A stretch of 64,000 bases of DNA. It comes from Siphonodentalium dalli. Taxonomy: Eukaryota > Mollusca > Scaphopoda > Gadilida > Siphonodentaliidae. Below the pieces are notes generated by a model. The model was given only the letters and a program-made list of their open reading frames with translations, made no database searches and was not told the origin of the DNA. This document shows positions 45,610 through 55,290 of the stretch, piece by piece (position 1 is the stretch's first letter; every line of letters starts with the position of its first letter). Location of the stretch: contig CP136063.1 of assembly GCA_032622095.1 (NCBI GenBank), positions 179,965,956 to 180,029,955 of the forward strand, written 5' to 3'. The translations under genes and the position numbers were made by a program.

Positions 45610-46600
45610 TAAAAGGCTTTATTTTGGGATTTGTGAGTGAACCCAGGAAGATTTGGAAGGACAGAACCCCTACCGTTCAACCCACTTGGGAAATTTTGGA
45701 TGGGGTGATGGGAATGAGGTGACATTGCGTATGACATGGTGAACATGAAAAAGAAATGATCTAGATTATTATTTTTCCTGATTCTTTCTGTTTGTTGTTG
45801 ATGTTGTTGTTGGTGGTGATGATGATGGTAGAGGCTGCTGCGAACTGGTGGCTCTAAGCTGTGATGACGACTCTTCTGGTAACTTGTACAGCTCTTCAAC
45901 ATGTGCCATCATCTGTGCCGCTGACCATGGAATTGAGACGACAGAGCTGCTAGTGGTGTTGTTGTGGCACTCCGGTGTACTTGGTGGTAGGGTGTCCATC
46001 TCCACGTCAACGCTGGGTGGTATCGGCGTCCCTGTTTCCGCATGTCTCGATGGCGACGACGGGGACATCCGGGGTGACTTCGGCGTCCCTGCTGGCTGAT
46101 GTAATGTCGTCGACGTCTAAATCAGCCGCCAAGTGGGTGGAGCTGGGCGTCTCTTAGCTCGCCCCCGTTTCCACTTTGCCCTTCTGTCGGTGTCCCTTTT
46201 CCTCCTGGAGGGGGTCTTCTTCCTCCGCTTCTTCTGCTTCTGGTCGCCGAGGTCTCCATACCAGATGGTAGGTCTCTGGTGGATTCCAGTAGCCGAGTTA
46301 CCGTCAGCAGAGGGTACTGATGGAGCAATCTGGTAGTCCACAGACAGATGCACGAAGCCTCCCTTCGGGTGGTGTAGTGTCCAGCTAAGGGTGTCCACAA
46401 CGCACAAGGCGGCTAACAAAGCAGAGGGGATTCACTCTATTAATCCTCTGCCAGGAATAACTCAGTCTGAATCCCTCGGGTGGCTAAGTCCCGAAGGACG
46501 ACCACACAACTCACAAGCGATCCAACGGGAACAGCAACAGGAGACAGTGCAAGCACTGTGACTTGCTCGCTCAACCGCCGGTTGGCGAATGATGAATGAA
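45610..46600 (-). mobile_element. Putative retroelement or processed transcript
   Basis: GC-rich relative to its surroundings and ordered like a transcript on the minus strand: about 180 bases of leader, a coding-like frame (46419-45769), about 140 bases of tail, then AATAAAGCC at about 45617-45625. The AATAAAG(C/G)C signal context resembles that of the plus-strand unit ending at 11701. Confidence 0.45.
45769..46419 (-). pseudogene. Unidentified ORF, retroelement ORF1/Gag-like, one in-frame stop
   Basis: One frame of about 216 codons interrupted only by TAG at 46117-46119. The N-terminal part (VDTLSWTLHHPKGG, then PTIWYGDLG) is followed by a strongly basic block (KQKKRRKKTPSRRKRDT and RRAKWKRGRAKRRPAPP), and after the stop by a Ser/Pro/Thr-rich segment with MDTLPPSTPEC and MMAHVEELYKLPEE. 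Basic, low-complexity nucleic-acid-binding-like composition is usual in ORF1 or Gag products, but no named domain was recognised. It could also be a retrotransposed host gene. The apparent start codon is TTG-like, so the true N-terminus is unknown. Confidence 0.45.
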
Positions 46601-46639
46601 TATGAGGACAGTTATAAGGAAAGTGTTGATATACTTAAA

Positions 46640-47560
46640 TGTCTTGCAATGTAGAGTTTCATAGTGTTCTCATTCTAAATACTTCTCAGCACACAACTGG
46701 TCATGACACATGTAACAAATGTCCCATATCGGTACTCGCTTTGCTTCTCTATTGACATTTTAGAGTACGAGAAACTATCAGTATGCATAACTGCACCGAT
46801 ACCTTTGTATACAATATATGGATGAAGAAGATCTGTTGTAGTTAACTCTTTGTGGTGGACAATAGCCACGATGTACCTAAACAGTCTTCACGTGCGTTGC
46901 ACGATCCCATATCCATGTGAAGACGCAAACCATTTTTCTTCAGGTGTCCTTATGTGGGCACGATTGGGCGCACTTAATATGACCATCGTCTCTGGAAGAG
47001 ATTTTCTGTTTGGCATTCCGCACTATACTGAACAGTAAATAAGCACATGCTTTTATTTCCTCGACAGACCTCATATTCTCATATCAAATTTGTATCCTAC
47101 TCCCCAAACGCGAGACCATAGCCACACCAACAGCCACACAAGCAGCCACATTAAACATCAAATTTTGAACCAATGTCTTAATATAATTCATCTATTAGCA
47201 GCTGAATGCCAGAGGTGAGGAGCTCTGATAAGTTCGGCAACATGTGCTCCGATCCTCTGTGCCCATAGATATAAGTACGTCTATAATATGTGTAATTTAT
47301 ACTGTATATATTGTGGGTCACAATAAAATATGTTTAACACCCCTTGGTATGGCTACACATTGTGCACATCAACTTGGGTTTTATCTTTGGGATGGTCTTT
47401 GCGTGGTATGTTAACAATGTTTCTCAACAAAGTCAACAATGCTGTTCTTGTCAGGCAACTGAATACTTTACAACTTGCAGTGGCAACTGTTAGCGCTATA
47501 TGCTTCAGAGATTCATCGCAAGATACAATTTACTTAAAACTATATGTCTGTGATTGATGT
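46640..47560. other. No gene recognised
   Basis: The frames at 46850-47038 and 47330-47557 have hydrophobic stretches but no family motif. Confidence 0.4.
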
Positions 47561-47569
47561 TCCCTTCAC

Positions 47570-47850
47570 TCAATGTGCGACCATCTTTCTAAGAAGGTTG
47601 TGATACCAATGGCATGTTCCCCGTGTGGTTCCAGGATGTGCATGGTGGCACGTGATTATAGTCTAAGACTTTGGACATGTTCCACCGTGGAGCAAATCTT
47701 ATAGGATCACTTATAGAAGTCTTCTAAAAATGGGAGAAGTAATAATTGAATGCCGTAACATGAATTTAGGACTCCTCTTATGTCACGATATGACCTTAGC
47801 TGTTGGAAGTGACATTAAACCCCAATTAGCTAACTAACTAACCAAGGGCA
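47570..47850 (+). mobile_element. SINE-like element
   Basis: The last 70 bases (TATGACCTTAGCTGTTGG, GACATTAAACCCCAATTA, then CTAACTAACTAACC) look like the conserved 3' end and short tandem tail of tRNA-derived SINEs common in marine invertebrates. The head is too diverged to assign tRNA A and B boxes by eye, so the 5' limit is a guess. Confidence 0.5.
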
Positions 47851-48485
47851 TGTCACATGGAATGCCAGCCAGTCAGATACCGGTATATAGGGTAGAAATG
47901 TTTCGTGCTGTTCTGTCAAGGTGGTGTCACTGAGATAATATAAAGTGAATGTTTTTTTAAATGTGGTAGATATTGTAATTATATGACGTGTATAATTGAA
48001 TGTGCCATGAACAAACTCATGCATAATCAACTTGTCGCGGAAACTGAATTATTTAGCATAAGCCCACCAGTGCCATATATAGATTCGGCGCGGGCATACA
48101 GTTTTCTCTTGCAAGCATTTTTATTTGGAATGTTCGCTAAAAGGAAATTCACTCACCATCTGCCGCGGCAGTGTTATTTGCTAAATAGTGTTCATAGCGT
48201 ACCGTAAAATGTATGTTTCTAATGGTACGATAGCCATGCACATTGTTTGCCAAGGATGCACCAGCACTTAAGGGTAACCCGTGGTTCGTATAATTGTGTG
48301 CACTACCATACATGCGTACATATATACTATTGCCAATTCACGGTGTGTGTATACGAAGCGGCATCGGTGTAGCAACGTTCTGGGACAACCAAATTGCAGC
48401 AGCCAATGGATTCTCATCATGTATACTGTGATTGTCATTGCCTTAAAAGATACATTGAGTTATGCGACCAATGTTATCCATTCTA
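47851..48485. other. No gene recognised
   Basis: One short frame (47983-48207) lacks protein-like features. Nothing else noted. Confidence 0.4.
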
Positions 48486-48489
48486 TTTA

Positions 48490-49080
48490 AGTATGGCATT
48501 TACACTACCAAAAATTATTTCTCATGATGAGAAAAAACACTTAAAATGAGAAATTTTCTAGGGAGAATAGCTAGAAAAATATTTCTTATCATATTTTTCT
48601 AGCCGCAAGAAATCTAAGGAAAAAAACACTAGATTAAGAAATCCATGAATGCTAATTTTTCTTGAGAAAGAAAATAAAATCTAGGTGCATAATGTTTTCT
48701 TTAAGAAAATTTAATTGAAATGAATCTTACTCTAGAATGTTTTTTCTTGAAACAGGAAAACGTATTTCTTACATAAGTTTTTTGTTTTTTTTTCGTTTAG
48801 AAACTCCAATTTTCTAGGGAGAATAGCTAGAAAAATTTGATTTTTTTCACAAAACTAAAAACACACATTTTCTAGAGCAAGAAAAATATTTTCCAAGGGA
48901 TAAGAAATTTTCTAAAAAGCTTTTCTAGAACAAGTAAATAAAACATTTAGTCAAGAAAATCATTTTCTTAGTCAAGAAAATTATTTCTCGAGGAAATAGA
49001 ATTAGAAATCAATTCTTAATTAAGAAAAACATTTAATTTTAAATTAATATAGAATTTTAATTGTTTTTTAAGATATACAA
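48490..49080. repeat. TTTCTAG / AAGAAAAT-rich tract
   Basis: Dense repetition of TTTTCTAG, CTAGAAAA and AAGAAATTT words. The longer phrase TTTTCTAGGGAGAATAGC then TAGAAAAA occurs twice (48551 and 48811). Composition is extremely AT-rich with purine-rich runs on alternating strands. Not a simple tandem repeat. Confidence 0.6.
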
Positions 49081-49434
49081 TTGACATTTGTTCTCAACAG
49101 AATAAAAACTTCTTTGTAAATATCATTGTTAAATGTATATATAACAGACAATAATGGGGCTTAAATAAACAATCAACATATTTCGTATTGCATGCATGTA
49201 TGGATTTTTTAAAATCAAGATACAAGATACTGTGTAAATTCACAAAGCGAAATTATACCAAATACTTGTATGTTGTTTTGCCACTTACAATTATATAAAC
49301 CATATATGCAACAAAAAATACGTTGATTGTTTATAATTATGCCCTGACACATTATATTCAACATATTTATAGAAAGAATTATCTCAAATCCCCATATAAA
49401 GAACACATTGGCCTATTACAATATCTATGTTGAC

Positions 49435-49515
49435 CTTGTAAGCCAATGCAAATCTTATTTTCGTGAGGCTCCCTATGGGAGACCATGAGAGAATGGATTG
49501 GCACAGGGTCTTTAA
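49435..49515. repeat. Copy of the GAATGCATTGGC hairpin family
   Basis: AAGCCAATGCAAATCTTATT and GAGAGAATGGATTGGCACAGGG flank CTCCCTATGGGAG. Related to 17509-17620 and 44700-44912. Confidence 0.6.
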
Positions 49516-50189
49516 TGCTGCACCTGTGCAGACGCACATGCAGGGCCTAATAGTATTAAATATCTGTGCCATTTTTTTTAAACGACCCAAAATAATAGGA
49601 ATACATGCATGGATAAAGTTATGAATGTTTGCGAAAAACTTCTATGTCGAAAAAGGGGGATAACTCCTAAAAAAAGATAGATGTACCTCATAAGCACAGG
49701 TCTACATGTTCAGTGGTACTAAATATCTGCGAAGTTTAAAAAAATAGACTGAAAAATGAAGGAATGGTACAAAGTTGTGTCCACGGACGGATGATAAGAC
49801 AGACGGATGGACAAACAGATTCTTTGTTCAAACTTTAAGCACTGAGGGTACATATAGGTGTGCTAGTTCAGATTAGATCATACTAGTATGTACATGTACA
49901 GAGGAGAGGAAATTCCCCAGCTAAAAAAAATTTAGACTTAATTACATGGGGTGCATATATTATACTTATACATATGCATGCATACATGTAACAGTATACT
50001 GAGCAGGTAAACGGGGACAAAGTTGATGTCACCCTTCCAAGTGTTCATTTGATTCTGGTTCTATTCTATCTAATACAGTCTTATAATTGTTCTATGTGGA
50101 CCTATATGCAGTAATCATTACCACACACACGCTCTCGCGAGTGCTTAATCTCGCGTGTGATCTAGCTTCAAACAATTCTGCAGTCTTTA
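49516..50189. other. No gene recognised
   Basis: Contains GATAACTCC-type sequence and GACAGACGGATGGACAAAC near 49670-49820, reminiscent of interspersed repeats. No coding signal. Confidence 0.4.
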
Positions 50190-51550
50190 TTTCGACACAA
50201 AGGTGTACCTAAAACGCTGAATCAGCAGCTGATCAGCAGGTTATCACCTAAAACGCTGATCTGCAGATTTCCCGAGTTTAGTTTAACTCAAATATAACGA
50301 CGATGGTGGGTTTTAGGTTGTGTAAATGACACGTAATACATGTGTTATATGCCAATACAGGAAGGGGACACATTCTGACCGCCCACCTTGCCCGTTCAGC
50401 AGTTCAAAATCCCGTTCAGCAGTACGGCAGCTGCAGTTCAGCAGATTATCGCGAACGCAATTTAACTCAATTGTAACGAAGTTAGTTGAGTTTAGGTGGT
50501 GTAAATGACTTGTAATTAATGGGACATAACCAGATACATGGAGAAAGCCATTTGGCCGACGTTCACTCAAGTTCAGCAGTTCAAAATCCCGTTCAGCAGT
50601 TCATATCGAGCAGTTCAGCAGATTCACCGAAGGCGGTTTAACCGATTTTTAACGAGAATAATCGGGTATGTGTTGTGCAAATGACATTTTATCGATGGTG
50701 CATAAAAAAATACAGGAAGAAAATACGATTTGGCCGACATACACCCCAGTTCAGCAGTTCAAAATCCCGTTCAGCACTCTATTTGGGGCAGTTCAGCAGA
50801 ATTTCCAAAACGCAGTTTAACTGATTATTAACAAATATATTCTGGTATAGGTGGTGCAATGGCATTTTATCGATGGCTCATAACCAGGTACATGGAAAGA
50901 AAACCATTTGGCCGACGTCCACCCCAGATCAGCAGTTCAAACTCCCGTTCAGCAGTTCATATCGAGCAGTTCAGCAGATTCCCCGAAGACAGTTTAACCG
51001 ATTTTTAACGGGGTTAGTCGGGTATGTGTTGTGCAAATGACATTTTATCGATGGTCCATAAAGGAATACAGGAATAAAACACGACTTGGCCGACATACAC
51101 CCTAGTTCAGCAGTTCAAAATCCCGTTCAGCACTCTATTTGGGGCAGTTCAGCAGATTATCACCTAAAACGCTGATCAGCAGATTTCCCGATTTTAGTTT
51201 AACTCAAACTTTACGGCGATGGCGGGCTGTATGTTGTACAAATGGCACGTAATATATGTGTTATATACCAATACAAGAAGGGGGCACATTTGGACCGCCC
51301 GCTACGTCCGTTCAGCAGTTCAAAATCCCGTTCAGCAGTTCATATCGAGCAGATCAGGCTGATCTGATCAGCAGATTATCACCTAAAACGCTGATCTGCA
51401 GATTTCCCGAGTTTAGTTTAACTCAAATATAACGACGATGGTGGGTTTTAGGTTGTGTAAATGACATTTTATCGATGGTCCATAAAGAAATACAGGAAGA
51501 AAACACGACTTGGCCGACATACACCCTAGTTCAGCAGTTCAAAATCCCGT
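50190..51550 (+). repeat. Satellite of about 178-bp units
   Basis: Seven to eight units, each with CAGCAGTTCAAAATCCCGTTC, TTCAGCAGATT, AGTTTAAC, GTGTTGTGCAAATGACA, TTTTATCGATGG and TTGGCCGACATACACC. The AAAATCCCG anchors are near 50406, 50584, 50760, 51116, 51322 and 51540, with a variant at 50940. Spacing is about 176-180 in the first part and longer (206, 218) later. GCTGATCAGC-type palindromes recur. The array stops abruptly at 51550. Confidence 0.88.
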
Positions 51551-51559
51551 AGGCCCTTT

Positions 51560-51735
51560 GTTAACCCAGTCGCAATGTGCGGACGCCTATTTGCGGAAGT
51601 CCCCGACTTCGCGGAGATCCCCTAAAATTGTCGAAATATGTTGATTTTAATGAGGGAACGGGTGCGTACATATGTCATTTGATACGCATTTTAAACAAAT
51701 AACGACACGATCATCATAATAGGGGTTTGTTCTAT
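51560..51735 (+). repeat. Interspersed repeat, inverse copy of 15906-16090
   Basis: CGGAAGTCCCCGACTTC, TTAATGAGGGAACGGGTGCG, CAAATAACGACACGATCATC, as at 15906-16090 on the other strand. Confidence 0.75.
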
Positions 51736-51749
51736 CAATCATATCACAA

Positions 51750-51815
51750 TCGTCATCATCATCATCATCATCATCATCATAATAATAATAATAATAATCA
51801 TCATCATCATCATAA
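51750..51815 (+). repeat. CAT/AAT microsatellite
   Basis: About ten CAT triplets, six to seven AAT triplets, then more CAT. Any histidine/asparagine frame here is an artefact. Confidence 0.95.
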
Positions 51816-51974
51816 TACGGAACAAGTCTTGCGAATTTTTCGTCCCAATAGCATTATTTGCAATGCTTGTTTACAAATATATGTATCGTCATTCGATATT
51901 TACGTGTGAGTCACTTGAACATATTACTTGTCGTCGGACTCGTATTTTATATAATAGAAGAATGAGTCTATGTA

Positions 51975-52390
51975 TATTTTTAATTGATCTGCGTGAAGAA
52001 TATTTTCCTACGGCCTTGTTAACAATGGGCATCTGATAGCTTTTTATTATGTCCTCTTGTTCTTCCTGATGAATGTCTTTCTAATAGATCACAGGCATTG
52101 ATATTGTAATGACCATTCAACAGTTTATATACCTCGATTAAATCTCCTCTAAATATTCGATATTTTAAAGACATCAGATTGAGTCTTATCAATCTGTCTC
52201 GGTAGCATAGAGTTTTGATTTGACGAACTAGTTTCGTTGCTTTTCTTTGTATTTCTCTAACACAATGCTTTGATATTTGTGAAGTGGGCTCCATGCAGAG
52301 TTACCGTATTCGATGATATCTCTGACCATGCTTATGTAGAGCGATTAGAAAGTGTCGATGTCCAAGTTCGTGAGAGTTCTGTTGACTATG
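51975..52390 (-). pseudogene. Non-LTR (LINE) reverse transcriptase, C-terminal fragment
   Basis: Minus strand: NRTLTNLDIDTF, a TAA where Leu is expected, then SLYISMVRDIIEYGNSAWSP, a frameshift near 52275, then VREIQRKATKLVRQIKTL, YRDRLIRLNLMSLKYR and RGDLIEVYKLLNG, with a weak RRKIFFTQ near the end. This is the thumb and post-RT region shared by CR1/Jockey/RTE-like LINEs (R.T..HLD, LY..LVRP.LEY...VWSP, ...RRATK, Y..RL..L.L.TL..RR.RGD.I..YK). Endonuclease and catalytic palm are absent: a 5'-truncated, decayed copy. Confidence 0.9.
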
Positions 52391-53445
52391 CCGATGATTT
52401 GAGAAGATTTATTGTTTTAGGATATTGTAGGAAGGCTAATCTGGCCGTGTCATATTGAGCTATTGCGATAAGATTTCTCGCAGGACAACATATTTCGGGT
52501 TTTCGTGAGGTGTGTATTCGCTGCATGGATGTCTTATAGTTGCAGTATGTAACTATTATGACCGCGTTAATTGCTTTCGATGTTTAGGTATGAACAATGG
52601 CTGGATCATGCACTCTTAGCCGTTGAATGTGAATAGATATATGTCCGAAACAACACGGACTGGTCCCACTTTGAAGCGCCCGTGGGATTTGTCTGTTGTG
52701 AGTTGAGTGTGCCTAACAATGAGATAACCACTGAACTATTGCGTCGTCAGCCTTGGGCACTGGTGTGCTTTACAAAAAATCAGGGAACGATTGCAAGAAT
52801 GGGATTGTGCTCAAAGGACTAGTATGGTCCTATGGATTCGAATGTTAAAGTTTTTGGTAACCAGTTTTTGGCCGCCTGCAGTAGTACAAGCATGATAATT
52901 GTGAACGGTCGCACAATCAAGTAGTCTCTTGATAAAACACCCAGTGAACAGCCGTATTGCAGCGTTAAAGTTATTGACGTTTTCGTGAATTGAATATCAA
53001 ACGATAACTAGACGATGCGTAATCGACTTGATTCTTAAACGTTGGGCGCAATCACGAAGCTCATTAGATGAAGTCATATAAATCGGTGCTCGAAGGAAAT
53101 TGCTTTTAGATCGCACATGAAGGGCGTCTGTGAATAGACGGTATACAGCAATAGACAGTGGAACACGAAAGGCGTAAATCACTCCTAACGTAACTGTTCT
53201 ATCAAACAAGGGGTCGTTTGATGATTGTATATCTCTACAGAATACACAGCACCACGCTTGTGTTGGGTATAGCTACAGAGGAACCCCGCCTGATGTATTA
53301 TCGAGGGTCGTTATAGTGGTGGTGAAAACTATGCCTGGTGCTATAACAGATATATCGATTACAGTTAATCGAGAACTATTTCAACGTTATGTGTTTTATC
53401 ATTGCATTGCGGATTCTATTTGTAATGTCTACTATAAATTTCAGG
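52391..53445. other. Unassigned; weakly coding-like on the minus strand
   Basis: The minus-strand frame at 53209-52997 and its continuation towards 52600 are unusually open for this AT-rich region, but match nothing recognised. They could be degenerate upstream LINE sequence, since they are in the same orientation and just upstream of the RT fragment. Confidence 0.3.
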
Positions 53446-53449
53446 TCAC

Positions 53450-53570
53450 CCTCTAACTTTGGTCAATTTTTTCAAATGTTGGAAATTTCATGACTGACAC
53501 ATCAGTTGGAATCTTTACACCAAAATAAGTTGAAATTGTTCTCATATTTTGATTTTCCAAGAAGTATTTA
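53450..53570 (+). repeat. Interspersed repeat, relative of 19800-19960
   Basis: TTCAAATGTTGGAAATTTC, CAGTTGGAATC, ACACCAAAATAAGTTGAAAT, TTCTCATATTTTGAT. Confidence 0.55.
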
Positions 53571-53609
53571 ATGTGAAATGTGTTGTCTTAAGTTTAGAAC
53601 AATGGTTGT

Positions 53610-54692
53610 ATATTTGTCTACGTTTGGTCATTTTTGTGTATGTATGTATGTATGCATGTATGTGTGCGTGCGTGCGTGCGTGGACGTTATGTGCACGTAT
53701 GTGTGTGTTATAGACTCGAAAACTGCTCCACCGATTCGACTCAAATTTAGTATGTAGGCCCACTTTGATCCCGGGAACAATATGTGCGGGTCAAATTTCA
53801 CATGCGATCGTGTCCTTGTCCTTGACCTCGCTCATATAGGCTCATATAGGCATGTTTCTGGACCGATATTTTCAACGTTGTTCGCTCAGTTCAGACGCTT
53901 TATATTCTGCCCAGACGGAGGCGATCACAAATAAATCCCTAAATATCCCGGATGAAGTCGGGCACATCAGCTAGTATTATATATTTTGGAACTTTTGTCT
54001 GTCTGTCTGTCCGTCTGTATGTGTGTATATGAGTGTGTTATAGACTCGAAAACTGCTCTACCGATCCCACTCAAATTTGGTCTGTAGGCCTACTTTGATC
54101 CCGGGAACAATATGGACGAGTCCAATTTCACGTGCGACCGTGTCCTTGGCCTTGACCTTGGCCGCGCTCATATACGCTCATATTGGCGTGTTTCTGGACC
54201 GATCAAACAATAGTTTATCCAGCAGCTGTAGATTCTGTCCAGTCGAGGGCGATCACAAAGAAATCACTAAATAGCCCGGACGAAGTCTGGCACATCAGCT
54301 AGTCTATTATATATTTTTGGAACTTCTGCATGTATGTATGTGTGTATATAAGTGTGTTATAGACTCGAAAACAGCCCGACACAAATTTGATATGTATTTC
54401 TACTTTGATCCAGCGAACAATATGGGCGGATCCAATTTCACGTGCGCCCGGGTCCTTGACCTTGTCCATGGCCTCGCTCATATACGCTCATATAGGCATG
54501 TTTCTGGACCGATCGAACAATAGTTTTTTTTTACTCCTAACACTTTTCAAAGTTGTTCGCTCAGTATTGTTCAACGTTGTCACTTTGCATTAGCAGAACA
54601 ATCAAGTCCAGACGCTGTATATTCTGACCAGAGGGAGGCGACCACAAAGAGATCCCTAAATAGACCGGACGACGCCGGGCACTTCAGCCAGT
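53610..54692 (+). mobile_element. Head-to-tail array of three non-autonomous Helitrons
   Basis: Units end at 53974 (CTAG), 54302 (CTAG) and about 54692 (CCAG). Each end is preceded by a 7-base ACATCAG-like spacer and a hairpin: CCCGGATGAAGTCGGG, GCCCGGACGAAGTCTGGC, CCGGACGACGCCGG. Stems are kept while bases vary. Directly after each internal CTAG the next unit begins T(C)TATTATATATTTT, followed by a TG/TA microsatellite, GTTATAGACTCGAAAACTGC and ACTCAAATTTGG. Units 2 and 3 are 328 and 390 bp; the start of unit 1 is approximate. The hairpin plus CTAG followed by T is the Helitron 3' signature. No coding sequence. Confidence 0.75.
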
Positions 54693-55030
54693 GCTTAATA
54701 TTCATTGCTAATTATTCAATCTCCATTGCATCGCAGTTCTATGTCTTCTATTGGATCTATAATTGAACGGATGTGATGGGAGGATATAATGAAATATATA
54801 TCAGTACTTCACTCTCACACCAAAGGCTACACTGTTTGGATAAAATGTTCTTATTCAATGACACCACAGACATCTCGCAAAAATGAACTAGATAAACAGA
54901 CCAATGCCTCAAAATATTGTTATACATCTCAACGAACCAATATTGAAATTTGTGTTTTAGAGAATGGATTGAAAGTTTCTCCTATTTGCACACAATTCCA
55001 CCAAATTACATGTTCCACATTCTCAGGACA
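54693..55030. other. No gene recognised
   Basis: The open frame at 54789-55061 lacks recognisable motifs. Nothing else was seen. Confidence 0.4.
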
Positions 55031-55039
55031 GTTAGTCAT

Positions 55040-55290
55040 GACTCAATCCTGGGCATTTTGACTAACACAGTTGTAGTCTGAATGGTCGCTTTGGCTATCA
55101 ATTCTTAGTCGTTATGACTAACGTCACCCTAGTCATTGTGAATAATTTGCTGCCTTATTCATTTTGACTAAGCTAAGTTTGTCATCCTGTGGGCAAACAG
55201 CTGACTAACCTAAGTTAGTCATAATATGACTAACTTAGGTTAGTCAGCTGTTTGCCCAATATTATTGACTAACTTTGTTTCTTCAGTGTA
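55040..55290. promoter_or_regulatory. Cluster of about 11 GACTAA / TTAGTC motifs
   Basis: TTAGTCA, TGACTAA or near variants (one TGACTCA) occur about every 20-25 bases on both strands. TGACTCA/TGACTAA is close to the bZIP AP-1 consensus, but the spread is also what a decayed hairpin repeat would give. No gene lies close by. The regulatory label is only a possibility. Confidence 0.25.
55191..55257. repeat. Perfect 67-bp palindrome
   Basis: Two 33-base arms around a single A. Each arm starts GGGCAAACAGCTGACTAACC from its outer end. No mismatch was found by eye. Confidence 0.95.

Noticed and set aside
50190-51550. CRISPR-like direct repeats
   Set aside because: The repeated units are about 178 bp with no unique spacers of constant size; the setting is eukaryotic. 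It is a satellite.
51727-51909. His/Asn-rich frame
   Set aside because: It is simply the translation of the CAT/AAT microsatellite.
52381-52398. YADDL-encoding stretch on the plus strand, the reverse-transcriptase catalytic motif
   Set aside because: It is antisense to a better-supported LINE RT C-terminal fragment, and no other RT motifs surround it on the plus strand.
55040-55290. A functional AP-1 enhancer
   Set aside because: Motif density is real, but no gene is adjacent and the palindrome suggests a mobile hairpin; kept only as a low-confidence annotation.
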